Positions 52,239 through 63,480 of a stretch of DNA of 64,000 bases are shown here, piece after piece; position 1 is the stretch's first letter; every line of letters starts with the position of its first letter. This DNA is from Druceiella hillmani (Eukaryota; Arthropoda; Insecta; Lepidoptera; Hepialidae), in the NCBI GenBank assembly GCA_039881145.1, contig JAYKKI010000088.1, positions 637,501 through 701,500 on the forward strand. The letters are read 5' to 3'. The position numbers were made by a program, and so were the translations under genes. The notes beneath the pieces are model-generated. The model was not told the DNA's origin. It searched no databases and worked only from the letters and a program-made list of their open reading frames with translations.

Positions 52239-55200
52239 CTGTAGAAGATAAATCAGACAATATTTGAATGAAAATTAGAAAGCAACGGAAGTACAAAGTA
52301 TTATGTTTTAGAATTTATCGTTTCATTATATTACTGGATATTTACATTTTTAACATACAATAACGATCCCCTAATTTATTTCAATGAGTTTAAATATTTT
52401 TACTCGCAACATTGTTTTTTATGAGCCTTGTAAAATACCCATTCATCAATTCTATGGTACTTTCATTCGAGGAAAATTTCTTCCTTCTGAGCCAAATTTT
52501 CAAATTAAGAGGTGGAATGCACAGGGAGAAAGATAGTGGAATAACGGTGCATCATAAAGGCACATATTCGAACCAGGTCTTGCAGTTTTGCCATAGTGAC
52601 AACCAATTTGTAAGCTGTTCTATTTTAGCCTTTTGTTAGTTCATCGTTTAAGCGGTACAGACCCCGGAAAACTCAGTCAATAGCTTTCGAATATTTATTG
52701 GAATAAACATTGTGAAATTCAAAATCAGCAGTCACAGGTAAAAGTGAGTTAAATATACTTTTATGAACTTTGTGCAATTCCAACTAGACAACAACTACTT
52801 GCATTACTCATTACAACTTATTCACTCAAAATGTTGAGGCACAACATTAAACATTGGCTCAACTGGGCCACAGGTTAAAGAAATTTAGTACGCTTACAAA
52901 TAGAAAAAATATTAGTTTGAGATTGTTATCAGTGTTTATTAAACTTTATTCACTCAAAATGTGTATATGAACATTTTGTAATACCATTTTGTAGCACAAT
53001 ATTAAATATTAGTGCAACTGGGCCACAGGTTAAAATAACTCTGTATGATTTTAAATAGAAAAATATTAGTTTGAGATTGTTGCAATGTGGAGCAGGTGCA
53101 ATCATAGCGAAAGTCGCATCAGCAATTTAATGTTACAATTTGAAAGGAAATCATTTGAAATGATAAATATTAAATATGATTAGTTTTAACAAAGGTTTCC
53201 ATCATAGGTTGACATGCCTAATTTGCTGCGCAGCAGGAAGTAATAGATTTAGAGTTCAACAAAGCAATTTGTTTTTGGTGTCAAAACTATGACTGCAATT
53301 GATTTTCAAAATCAAAACAATGTTCGCTGTGAAGACTACAAAAATGTGGAATTAAGTTACAAAAATATATAATTTGTAATTCAGAGATCATAGTACAAAT
53401 TTAATTGTAGACATTAATATAAACACTTTGTCCAAATTAAGCAGCTTTTTCAATTAAGAAGTCCAAAAAATTTACACAATTGCTTAAATAAAATCGGCGA
53501 AAATAGACCAAGTGTTACAAAAATAGAATATAATTTTTTTAAGAATACAAAATAAAAATTGGTAATTTAATATTTTAAAAATTTTTAAAAATGATTACAA
53601 AACATAATCAATACGATTCCTTTTTTTTAACGTATAAATTAATTAAATATTAACTTTTAACTAACATAATGTATGTCAATACATTCGTTCTGTGCTGTCA
53701 AAATGATTGTATTTGACAATAAAACTTTTGAGGGGCATATTTTTCATTTTCTCTATAGAAGAGTGTCCTTATTATTCTTAAAACACAAAGGACTCAACCC
53801 TATATGGACTTTGGCTGGTTTCCTTTGAACTGTTTAATAAGTGCTATATATGCCTTTATAGAAATAATACCTGGTGGTGTTATTGTTAAAATTGTTCAAA
53901 CACATATCTTAAGGTTAAGCATAATGTTTGCAACTTACGTTAAATGAAAGCAATATTAATTGTTTTTACTACCTTTAGCTGCCTCGCTAAGCGATAACTG
54001 TAAATAACCAATTGTGCAGTCACCTCAAAACTACAATTTAACGAGTTGGCACTATTAAGCAGTGAACATAAGTGCGAACACACGCCGTCTTGCACTCAAA
54101 ACATTTAATGCTCATAATTATCTTACATTAATATGAATACTTCACAATCCGGAGACATCGTCAGATAAATGCTGGAGATAATAAATTATATTAAAAAAAT
54201 CTTACATATATTTACATATGTACACACTGCTCTTAATATTTAAGGGGAATATGTTCCTTAAAAGTGCTATATAACAAATCCGCAAATACAGAGTGGACAT
54301 TTGGAATAAGTTCCAAGCCATAATGAAGGGATAGAGGGAGGAGAGGGTATTTGAAACTAAAAAATTTACCTTTTAATTTAATAATTTAACAATGGTACAT
54401 CTGCCTACAAAACAATGTTTACTGAATTTATATATACCTTTATTTTTAACATTAAAATACAGAACAACCATAAGACATGCTGTTTTGTGTTTTTGGGAAT
54501 GATGGGTGACAAACAACACCAAAATAAACTGCACATAACAGAAATGAGCATGTTATGCCGGTCAGAGTTTATCACTCCACTTGATAAAATTCGAAATCAA
54601 TACATAAAAGAGAACTTTAAAGTCGGTAGGTAAAAGTAACTGGTAAGCAAAGTAGGTAAGGTAAAAGAGAAACGCCTCCGATGGTATGAGTATATTTCAA
54701 AGCCCAAACGATAACATAGTGAAGACCTAAACTTGCCAATAATGAAACGAGGATGTGGTAAGCAACTCTCCATTTGGTTGACGATGGTCAAAAAAGACCT
54801 CAAAGCTTAATTTGACGTCAACACAGCACAAAACTGTGCTCCGTGGAAGGGAAGGAATCCGACTCCTCAACCAAAGTAAGAGGACACTCGTCATGATGAA
54901 ACATGCTAAAGACTTCTAATTTCATTTTAAGATGTCTATTTTTATTTTTTTATTTTTTATTTCGTTTTTTTGTTGACTGTTTTAATTTGTTGGCGTACAC
55001 ATTTAGCTGTCGAAGATACAACGTCAACTACATATATAATATAGTCAGTCTACTTACGAAAATACTCTAAAAGTTTTCGACGCTTTTAGAGTGATATGCC
55101 ATGCATGTTGGCGATGACGACCTGTCAACCAGAGTCACTTTAATTTATATACATAAAAGATGAAAGGTTTTAAAATAGAAAGATATTTCAATTAAAAAAA

Positions 55201-55878
55201 TCGTTATCGGCATTTGTGTCAAAGGACCAGCGTACAAATAAAGAGATACCAAAATATTGTACTGTGAATTCCGCAAATACGGGGATATGTTTTCAAATTT
55301 TTTAACTGTTAATGTCGAATACACAAATAGTGAAAGTGGACAGTATATGGCTTCAAAATTTTATTAAAGTGAGGAAATAGAATTAATAACTATTGAGATT
55401 TGAACGTTTCATTAACACGCTATAAAATCCTAAAAAATGTTGGCGTCGAAGAGTAGGATCTACACGAAACCTTCTAGCGTCGACAAAATCTTTATCACAC
55501 ATGCGGTGGCAGTTTTGCTGTTTTAGCTATTCTGTTATTATCAGTAGTTCACATTCAGTGGTTGATATAAATATCACGTAAACTCTATTTGAATGAAAAA
55601 AACTATAACGATGACATCAGTATCAATGATCTCAGATCCTTCTTATAGTTTATAAGATGATTCATGATAGTGTACGTAGGCAACTTTTGAGTATAAAACC
55701 AAAAAAATGGTTTGATATGAAAAACATTGAATTAAAAAAAATTTAGGAAATTAAAAAACACAACTGCGTAAAATGAAAAAAACCAACCAGACTATTACAA
55801 GGTTACAAGCAATGATGGTGCTAATTCGTACGATTAGGTATGCAACGCAGAGCAATAACAGGCAATTCTGCAATTATA
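52239..55878 (-). other. Upstream intron/flank, no exon recognised
   Basis: Lies 5' of the first exon seen; because that exon starts mid-codon this is intron. It holds a two-copy repeat at about 52814-53085 (CTGGGCCACAGGTTAAA at 52864 and 53020, AATATTAGTTTGAGATTGTT at 52909 and 53065), a LINE fragment, and a small inverted repeat ACTCTAAAAG...CTTTTAGAGT at about 55064-55093. No SAP-domain sequence was found. Confidence 0.5.
54560..54910 (+). mobile_element. Non-LTR retrotransposon 3' fragment
   Basis: Reads LDKIRNQYIKENFKVG, VKEKRLRWYEYISKP, LPIMKRGCGKQLSIWLTMVK and KKDLKA, matching the LINE tail DRIRNEYIRGSxKV...ENRLRWYGHVxRR...GKRxRGRPxxxWxxxVxxDL. Frameshifted and with stops. The following GACTCCTCAACCAAAGTAAG plausibly continues to the element's end. 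Confidence 0.75.
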
Positions 55879-56838
55879 CAAGGGGACGTTTTTAAATTCG
55901 CGGAATGGGGGGGCAATAAGTGAGAATAAAAATACAAATTCATTTTTCTTTTTCAATATATTCACCTGCCACCCTAATACATTTTTCTGATCTTTCAATT
56001 TGTTTGTATACCTCCTTAAAAAAATGTTTCATCTTTGTCCGAAAAGTAAGTTGAATCTGTGTTTTTCACTTCTTCATTGCTTGAAAATTTCTCCCCACAA
56101 AGTTCTTTTTTTATTTTGGGACTAGATAATAATTGCTGAGAGCCAGATCATGACTGTAAGGGTAGATGATCAAAAATATCGAAGCCCACTTTATACAGGC
56201 AGCCAACACAACACGACTCTTGTGAACAGAGGCGTTGTTGTGTAGGAGGAGGAAACCCTTGGTTTTAACTTTCTCCTTTTTTCTGTGATGGATTCTTTCA
56301 CCTGCTCTTGGATTGAAGCATAATATTCTCCGGTTATGGAGACGCCTTTATCTTTATAACCTATCAACAGGATCCCTTCGGAGTTCCAAAAGACTGTCTC
56401 CATGATTTTTCCAGCCTACTGTGACACTTTAAACTTCTTGGGTGGTGGTGTGTCTTTTTTGTGCCTATGCATAGAGTCCTATTTCCGTTGTCTTCAAGTC
56501 AGTCCGTACCTTGTTTAAAGCTACTGCGCCACTTATAAATCATGGTTGTCCCTGCGCAAGAGCCCTGTGAACAGACGCCATCTGTTCAAATATGGTTTAA
56601 ATCGACATTCCTTGCTTGGTAAGGAACTTTAAACAGCGCGGTACTCTATTTTTTTTATATTTCTTATTTTCTTCCCGACTGAAGAGTTTGGTCAATGATA
56701 GTTCAAATACTAATGGGCCGATTACAATAAAACTTGCTTTTTATACTACCAAAGAGTCACTGAACTCGTTACGGCACATTAAAGTACCCTGACTAATGAC
56801 CTAATTACCAATTCCGCAAACTTAAAAATGCACCCTCA
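55879..56838 (-). mobile_element. mariner-like element, inactive (family M3)
   Basis: 960 bp, TA on both sides, inverted ends AGGGGACGTTTTTAAATTCG and (reversed) AGGGTGCATTTTTAAGTTTG. The minus strand encodes, around 56250-56403, METVFWNSEGILLIGYKDKG then VSITGEYYASIQEQVKESIT, the mariner catalytic segment around the first catalytic position (usually WDxxGxxxxDxL...INxxYY). WNSEG has Asn where Asp is usual. Frameshifts break the rest. Confidence 0.85.
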
Positions 56839-56959
56839 TACTTATCATAATTGAAGAAGTATAATATTTATCAAACTACCTCGAGTCACCATGACCCAGT
56901 CGCAAGAATTTGTCAACTCTCTTAATTCATACTAATATTGAATACGTTTGGCATTAATT

Positions 56960-57105
56960 TTGTAGAAATTCATTATTCACAATTAAATGAAACTATGTAA
57001 TGTAGTATTATTTCTACTTTCTTTAACTTCTTTACCACGACCTAGGTTTCGTTGTATTACAACATCTTCAGGTGGCGATCTTTGCTAATAGCCCTGTGAA
57101 CTCAT
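56960..57105 (-). repeat. Palindromic repeat family, copy with best hammerhead-like motif
   Basis: CACAATTAAATGAAACTATG, GTAGTATTATTTCTACTTTC, ACCACGACCTAGGTTTCGTT and ATTACAACATCTTCAGGTGG match the arms of the 62.4 kb palindrome; the spacer ATCTTTGCTAATAGCCC follows. The minus strand holds the most complete ribozyme-like motif (next entry). Confidence 0.8.
57035..57075 (-). ncRNA. Hammerhead-ribozyme-like motif
   Basis: Read on the minus strand: CCAC (stem I) CTGAAGA (fits the CUGANGA core) T GTTGT-AAT-ACAAC (stem II, 5 bp, triloop) GAA (core) ACC-TA-GGT (3-bp stem III) C (cleavage position after GGTC) GTGG (stem I partner). All core blocks are present and in order, and the short stem III resembles minimal hammerheads known in retroelements such as Penelope-like elements. 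The weak point is one extra T between CTGAAGA and stem II. Activity is not shown. Confidence 0.45.
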
Positions 57106-58367
57106 ACTAACAATAGTTATATGCAGTTGGAGGCATGTACTAGTGGTAATATCTGATATTGTCAGACTGTGTATTACCACACATCTTTTTGTATCTAATC
57201 TATATCACTGATAACTGTAAAAACAGATTTAGAAAAAATATCTGATTTACAGAAAATATTTTATTGATAAAATTCTGATTTAATGGAAACAGTAACTTCT
57301 ATTTCACCATCGTGAATTATTTATTAAGATGGCTGGATTTATTCCAGACCTGGTGAAATTATCGCAACACGTCTTTTAAATAATACTAAATGTTTCGTCA
57401 CGTTCAACAAACACAAATAGGTATTGGGTTCTCAAGATATTTGAACAACGAATTTAATATACATGTTTTGACGTCTATTAACATATTGCAGTACTTTTAA
57501 TATTGAATAAAAAAAATCTATTCTCATCCTATAAAAATTATGCTATTTCTCAAATTAAAAGTAACCTATAGGAAAATTCAAATCATGATCTATGTTTATA
57601 CAATGTTTCCTACAAAATTTATCTAGCAGTGTTTGGCACGTATATACTCACTTATAGTCTCTAAAGGTCCGTGACAATAGGTTTTGTAAGAATAAAAATA
57701 ATGAATATATTTAGAAAGTTGACACGGATTTTGTTTTGGACTCATATAAATGAGAAGCAAGGATAAATTTGTAATTGATGTAAGCTAGTAGGATAATCAT
57801 TAAAGAGTACTCAAATTAGTATAGATTCAGTGCAAAAGTCGGCGAGTAGGAGTAGACCTCGCAATACGAGGATTCTGTACACTTATAAATATTTAATGGC
57901 ACATAGTATATCATTAAACTACTTAAAATATTAATTTTTCACAACATAAATATATTGTTTACTATATCCTTCACAGACATAAAAGCATACTACACATCTC
58001 AAAAACTTTTACATCGCTTTAGTTTTCCTACGACCTTTGCATAGGTTATTAAAATCGATTTTATTTTGTTCCAATTTTAATTTAGTCAGTCTCAGAAATA
58101 GGGGAAGTGGGGTACGAGGGTGCGTATATTTCACTTATTGTTTAGTATAACTCTAAAGACAAAAAATTTCTAGAACTTAATTTTCCCTCTTAAAATTTTT
58201 ATTGAGGTAAGAGCAGATTGATATGCTTCATTACTCTGCCAAATTTCAAGTTTCTACGTCAAGAAATGCCCATGACAGAAGGAGATGAGTGTTTTATAAG
58301 GGTTATGTCCACCTATTGCACCTATTACTTAAATTTGGGCTTTAACGTTTTTTTTGTTTATTTTTGT

Positions 58368-58878
58368 AATTGGGCGTTTTAGTGCCCTGGTTTTTTACTC
58401 ATATATACTTAAAAATGCCAAAGAAATCTTTTGTTTTTATGTATTACCCTTGTCTTGAAAAAAACTATATCTCTTCCAAAAATTATCCAATTTTAACAAT
58501 TTTTTGGTGTTTTCTTAATAAAAACTTGTGCAAGGATAATAAAATACAAAGAAAATTATGGAAATATATATTGTGAACAAAAATTGTAACAAAAACTGAA
58601 TTCAAGGTCACATTGTACTTTCACAGTCCGGTGCATCCTCCATATTAGCAAAATAATTGTAATCGTCACTATTATCACTGAAAATTTGCTTACGCCACAT
58701 TGTGAGAGCACCACAATGTCACTCCCGCTATCACTTTCTTCACAACTTGACAAACGATCATTTTCACTCGAATTATTTTCGTATTCCGACATTATGGGTT
58801 AAATTGTAATTACTAATAATATTATAATTTGAACTTTATGTAAGACATGATGGCGCTCGTCGGCACTCTAACGGTTAA
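58368..58878 (-). mobile_element. piggyBac-type non-autonomous element, copy 3 (inverted)
   Basis: TTAA at 58875 with ACTCTAACGGTTAA at the right and GGGCGTTTTAGTGCC at the decayed left end. On the minus strand an ATG at 58792 opens MSEYENNSSENDRLSSCEES then DSGSDIVVLSQ, the longest and cleanest transposase N-terminal remnant of the four copies, before running out of frame. Confidence 0.83.
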
Positions 58879-60224
58879 GATAATCAAGCTTCTAGCAATC
58901 GCTATTAGAGTCAGTACCAACCAGTGTTCGTAATGTTACTAATGTCACAACAATGTATTCCATCAGTGTACCATCAGAATAATGTCACAGCATATTACGA
59001 GTGTACCAAAAGACTCTCAATGGAACCCTATAGTTATGATGATGCTGTTAGTTGGTCCATTCACGCACAAGACTTTAGTTTGCAAATGAAAAAAGTTATA
59101 CTAGGCCAATGAATTGTTGAAACAAGCTTTTCAACAAGTATAATGCAAATGCACTCATAGTATTTTTTAAATTGAAAAGTTACAATATAGGAGAAGATTA
59201 AAACAGGTTCACGTTTAAACTTCTTTTCACAAACTATCTCAAAAACGTAATATCTAGAAAACTCTAATACTCAAACAACAAACACTAAAAATTTTTGTAC
59301 ATAATAAACATAGTTTACACGTAATGAACAGTATAATAAAAACATTATTTTCTTTGCACATGCTTTAAGTAAAATATTTACATAGAGAAAAATATTATCA
59401 AAACAGCAAAATCTCATTACACTGTTACTCGATAATAACGTACTCTATTACAGCACAGATGGCTGGAATTGTGTATACTTCTTCCAATGCAATTTTATGC
59501 GTAGGAATTGGAAATAATGAAACATTACCTCTGCAAGATGAATTTATGACGACTATGTGTGTAACCTTCTTAAAATGTCTGCCGTTCGTACGTAACAGGT
59601 TTTTTTCCATTCGTTGCAACAAGGAAATTATAAAAATTAAATTATTCACTTTCCGTGTTGAATGTTTACCTATCTTTCATGTGATAAACTCCAGAATTTA
59701 AAAAATATACGTCATAACAGCATCAAACATTAATTGCCATAGGTATCAACAAATACCTATCACATTTTTATCAAATGTGTAATGGATACTGTGGCTACTA
59801 TCGATAACTATTTTTAATTAAGAGCAAATATTAAATTGGAATTATAAAAGACCTAATATTTGGATGACTGTTTAGAAAATTTACTTCCCTTCATACAACT
59901 TATAAGTTGAGATGTCAATACATATAATTGGTACTATTTATAAGATATTTTTTAATTGTGTTTAAGATATTTCTCAACTTGTTTACCACTTTAATTTTTC
60001 TCAATAATTCCTTTGATGGTAATCCTTTTAAATAAACAACTTTCACAAATGTTCCTAATAATATCCATTGTTTATTAAAATAACCATTGGTCAAGTGCAT
60101 ATAAATGAGTACAACATTTGTCCATAGAGATTCTTTGAGAATAAACTATTCATTATAAGGAAATAAACTGCCTTAATAAATAGATTGCTATATTATCTCG
60201 GTAACCTTTACTGATGCTGGAAAG
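58879..60224. other. Intergenic/intronic stretch without recognised content
   Basis: AT-rich. Frames of 60-80 codons (58924-59112 plus, 59425-59649 minus, 59459-59701 plus) have no recognisable motif or splice context. Confidence 0.45.
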
Positions 60225-60677
60225 GTGTATAATACTCCTTATTATGGTCCCATTTTCAGACAACATGGAAGCTGGCCAGTATTCCTTGTTAATACTTCAT
60301 ACATGAGACGTATAATGTATATTCACTTTTGGAGTTTCGTAATGAAATTAGGAACTCTTATAAATCCGTTGTCTGTCATAGTCTCATATTTCATTTTTAA
60401 ACATATACGTATGAAATTTTACAACTATACGCTAAATATTAAAAAAAAAGAATTTTTAATATACCTCCCAATATACATAAAATTAGGATGCAATTTTTTG
60501 GACATTCCATTGAACGGGCTATCATTGACTATCTCCCCATCTAGTTTTACAATTACGAGTTTGAAAAATCTGAAAATCATTTCATTACAATTTTCAATTT
60601 ATTATTTCGTTTACCTTAACACTACAATTTCAGGAGATTTAGACAACTACCAAATGCTACTTTGTGTATGTTCTTAG
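60225..60677 (+). other. Unassigned 150-codon open frame
   Basis: Uninterrupted frame, long for such AT-rich DNA, rich in Ile, Leu, Phe, Tyr and Lys, with several hydrophobic stretches (PLSVIVSYFIFKHI, IYYFVYLNTTIS). No family is recognised, and no RNA-processing or promoter signal was noted. It may be chance, or a relic. Confidence 0.2.
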
Positions 60678-60909
60678 CAAAAAAAAATACTTAGCAAATT
60701 TTTTTTAAATATTGATAAAAACAGCAAAATACATTTCTGGTACAAAAATTCAAGATAGACGAGATTCAACCTGCTCTTAGATGAATACTAGTAAAGTTAT
60801 ATACCGGGTTTATTAACCATATTATTAGCTCTATTCTTTTCACGTTTAAGTAGTTTCTTCATACTTTCCAAAACGTGTGTAGTCTAGAAGCAAACAATTT
60901 AGGTTATAT

Positions 60910-61572
60910 TTAACCGTTTGAGTGCCGACGACCGCTATTGCATTCGTGCGTGTACTTACTAAATTTGCCATGAGCACGATGGCGCTCGCGAAATCTGTTG
61001 CTGTTTAGCGCGCGGTAGGGGAGGTTGCTTGCACGCATCACAAATTTTTTATCTTTCTACGTGTTACATAAAGTTCAAATTATAATATTATTAGTAATTA
61101 TAATATAAAAAGGATCCAGGAAAAGAAAATTTTTAACCCAAAATGTTGGAATACGAAAATAATTAGAGTGAAAATGATAGTTTTTCAAGTTGTAAAGAAA
61201 GTGATAGTGGGAGTGACATTGTGATGCGCTCACAATTTGGCATAATGCATATTTTGATAGTGATAATAGTGACGATAACAATTATTTTGCTGATACGGAG
61301 GATGTAGCGGACTGCGAAAATACGATGTGACCTTGATTTCAGTTTTTGTTATAATTTTTGTTCACAATATATATTTCTATAATTTTCTTTGTATTTCATT
61401 ATCCTTGTACAAGTTTTTATTAAGAAAACACCGAAAAGATTATTAAAATTGGATAATTTTTGGAAGAGATACAGTTTTTTTTGAGACAAGGGTAAATGAC
61501 ATCAAAAACAAAAGATTTCTTTGGCATTTTTAAGTATATATGAGTTAAAAACTATGGCACTAAAACGGTTAA
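60910..61572 (+). mobile_element. piggyBac-type non-autonomous element, copy 4 (longest)
   Basis: TTAA at 60910 and 61569, ends TTAACCGTTTGAGTGCCGAC and GGCACTAAAACGGTTAA. 663 bp. It retains a subterminal segment (GCGCGCGGTAGGGGAGG) not seen in the other copies and the decayed N-terminal coding remnant near 61142. The four copies define a family consensus. Confidence 0.87.
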
Positions 61573-62340
61573 TATAAATAATTGAACTGAGTACCAATGG
61601 TAAATGAGACCATTAAGGGTCCAGTAATTTACTAGGCTCTATTCTTTTTGGTAATGATTTTGGATTTACCAATATTTATAAATGCGGTTATTAGATTTAT
61701 CGGTGGTAATGTGACGACAGTTACGTTAATACTCGCTATTGACAAAATCATTTATAATCTTTGAATGAATTGGTTTAACTCAAAGTAAGCTTTTAAATCT
61801 TTAACATTCATTGTATTCTCTCAGCGCGAGAAATGGTTAGTGTAGGATAAATTCTTAGATACATACTATTTTATAACCTAAAGTTACAGAGGATGCTGTC
61901 ATAAGTTATTTTATTACATTCAACTAAATTTCCCATTTTTTTAATTAGGCCTATTTCATTCTGAAGGTGCAATATCTATTAATAAAATTAGAACAAGAGG
62001 ATGTAGAAAGGATGGGTTTGCTCATAAATGTAAGAACATTACATAGAACCATATCTCGGAGATGTGAAAATTTATATATCAATATACATTACGAGATGTG
62101 GACATCAGTGAATTTTTCAACCGGGACTATTGGTATTATTCTGTTGTATGATTATTAATCCTTTTTCCACTAATCAACGAGATCATTATTCCTCTCGAAA
62201 TCTGCCACAATCAATTACAAAAACCAACTTGCGCAATAAAAATAATTACAAATTTTGGCATACTCGCATAATTCTATTTAATAGTGTCTGTTTAGCGACA
62301 TATATCCTTTGTTGCACGTAAATTTGTGACGTTTTATATA

Positions 62341-62572
62341 CACAATTAAATTAAACTACGTGATGTAGTATTATTTCTACTTTCTTTAAGTTCTTTACCA
62401 CGACCTAGGTTTCATTGTATTACAACATCTTCAGGTGTTCTATTAGCAAAGATGCATATCTTTGCTAATATCCCACCTGAACATGTAATACAACGAAACC
62501 CAGGTCGTGATAAAGAACTTGAAGAAAATAGAAATAATACTACATCACGTAGTTTCATTTAATTGTGAATAA
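62341..62572. repeat. 232-bp near-perfect palindrome of the hammerhead-like repeat family
   Basis: Left arm CACAATTAAATTAAACTACG... is answered by ...CGTAGTTTCATTTAATTGTG. The centre is ATTAGCAAAGATGCATATCTTTGCTAAT. Each arm contains a version of the hammerhead-like motif: minus strand 62398-62438 (CTGAAGA, GTTGTAATACAAT, GAA, ACCTAGGTC) and a decayed plus-strand one at about 62473-62511 (CTGAACA, shortened stem II). Probably a foldback element or the inverted terminal unit of a retroelement. Confidence 0.85.
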
Positions 62573-62839
62573 TGAATTTCTACAAAATTAACGCCAAATA
62601 TATTCAACGTTTTATATAGTTATTTGTATTAGTTTTATAAATACGTCAAATTTTCTAAACAAATTCAGTAGAAATTGGTTATAACAATATTAAAGAGATT
62701 TGTCCATAGACTTAAGAACTTAGCTAAATCTCGTCCCACGCTTCTGATATTATTAGGATAGCATTAAGAATAGTAACTTTTTATGTCCATTATTATCCGG
62801 GTGAAATATCATCTTTAAGGCTTGAATTTTTCTATATTG

Positions 62840-63480
62840 ATTTTTCAGAGAAATTATAAAACCTTCCTAACGCTGTCCATGAGTTATAGTACGGAGGTCA
62901 CGTTTGGAGGTAAAAAAAGTTTGATGGATTTCAGATTCATGACTTAGCAGCAGATGAGCAGGGCAATTATCCACTAAAAGTAAAATTTTCCGTTTATATG
63001 CTTTCAATTCAGCATGCCAATTTCATGATCATCTATGAAAAATTTCAGAAGTCATCCGTGACTTTGTATGTTGTTTTCACACCTTGGCTTTCTAGATTTT
63101 CCAATCATTAATTTTTTTATGGTTATTCTTGCTTTATGCATTTTCCAAGCAGAGAATTGTTCACCTTTAAATTAGTGTCTTGTCTGGAGTTATTTAAAAA
63201 AAACAATTTTGTCTGTGTTAAAGTTGTTCTTTGGTTTCTAACATTCACATAGCTTTGTCCACTTTCACAAATTTGTCCACCGACAATATTGTGACGAGTT
63301 CTCAACTGAGCTTCTTTAAATCTCCATGTGTTTTGTTGTTTTTGCTCGCTTTGTCTTCAATAAATTTTTATAAAAGGAGATTTTATCTTTTCCTTCTCCT
63401 TCCAAACAGTTGAAATTGTTGAAGTTGAAACTTCATTGCGTGCAGACGTTAAACAAAATAATTACAACCTTTCCTAGAAA
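62840..63480 (-). pseudogene. pogo/Tigger-like transposase fragment
   Basis: The minus strand reads VSTSTISTVWKEKEKIKSPF (N-terminal HTH region), TWRFKEAQLRTRHNIVGGQI, NWHAELKAYKRKILLLVDNC then PAH. KRKILLLVDNCPAH is the catalytic-domain hallmark of pogo/Tigger (CENP-B-type DDE) transposases, including the second catalytic Asp. Stops and frameshifts separate the pieces. No termini are identified. Confidence 0.75.
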
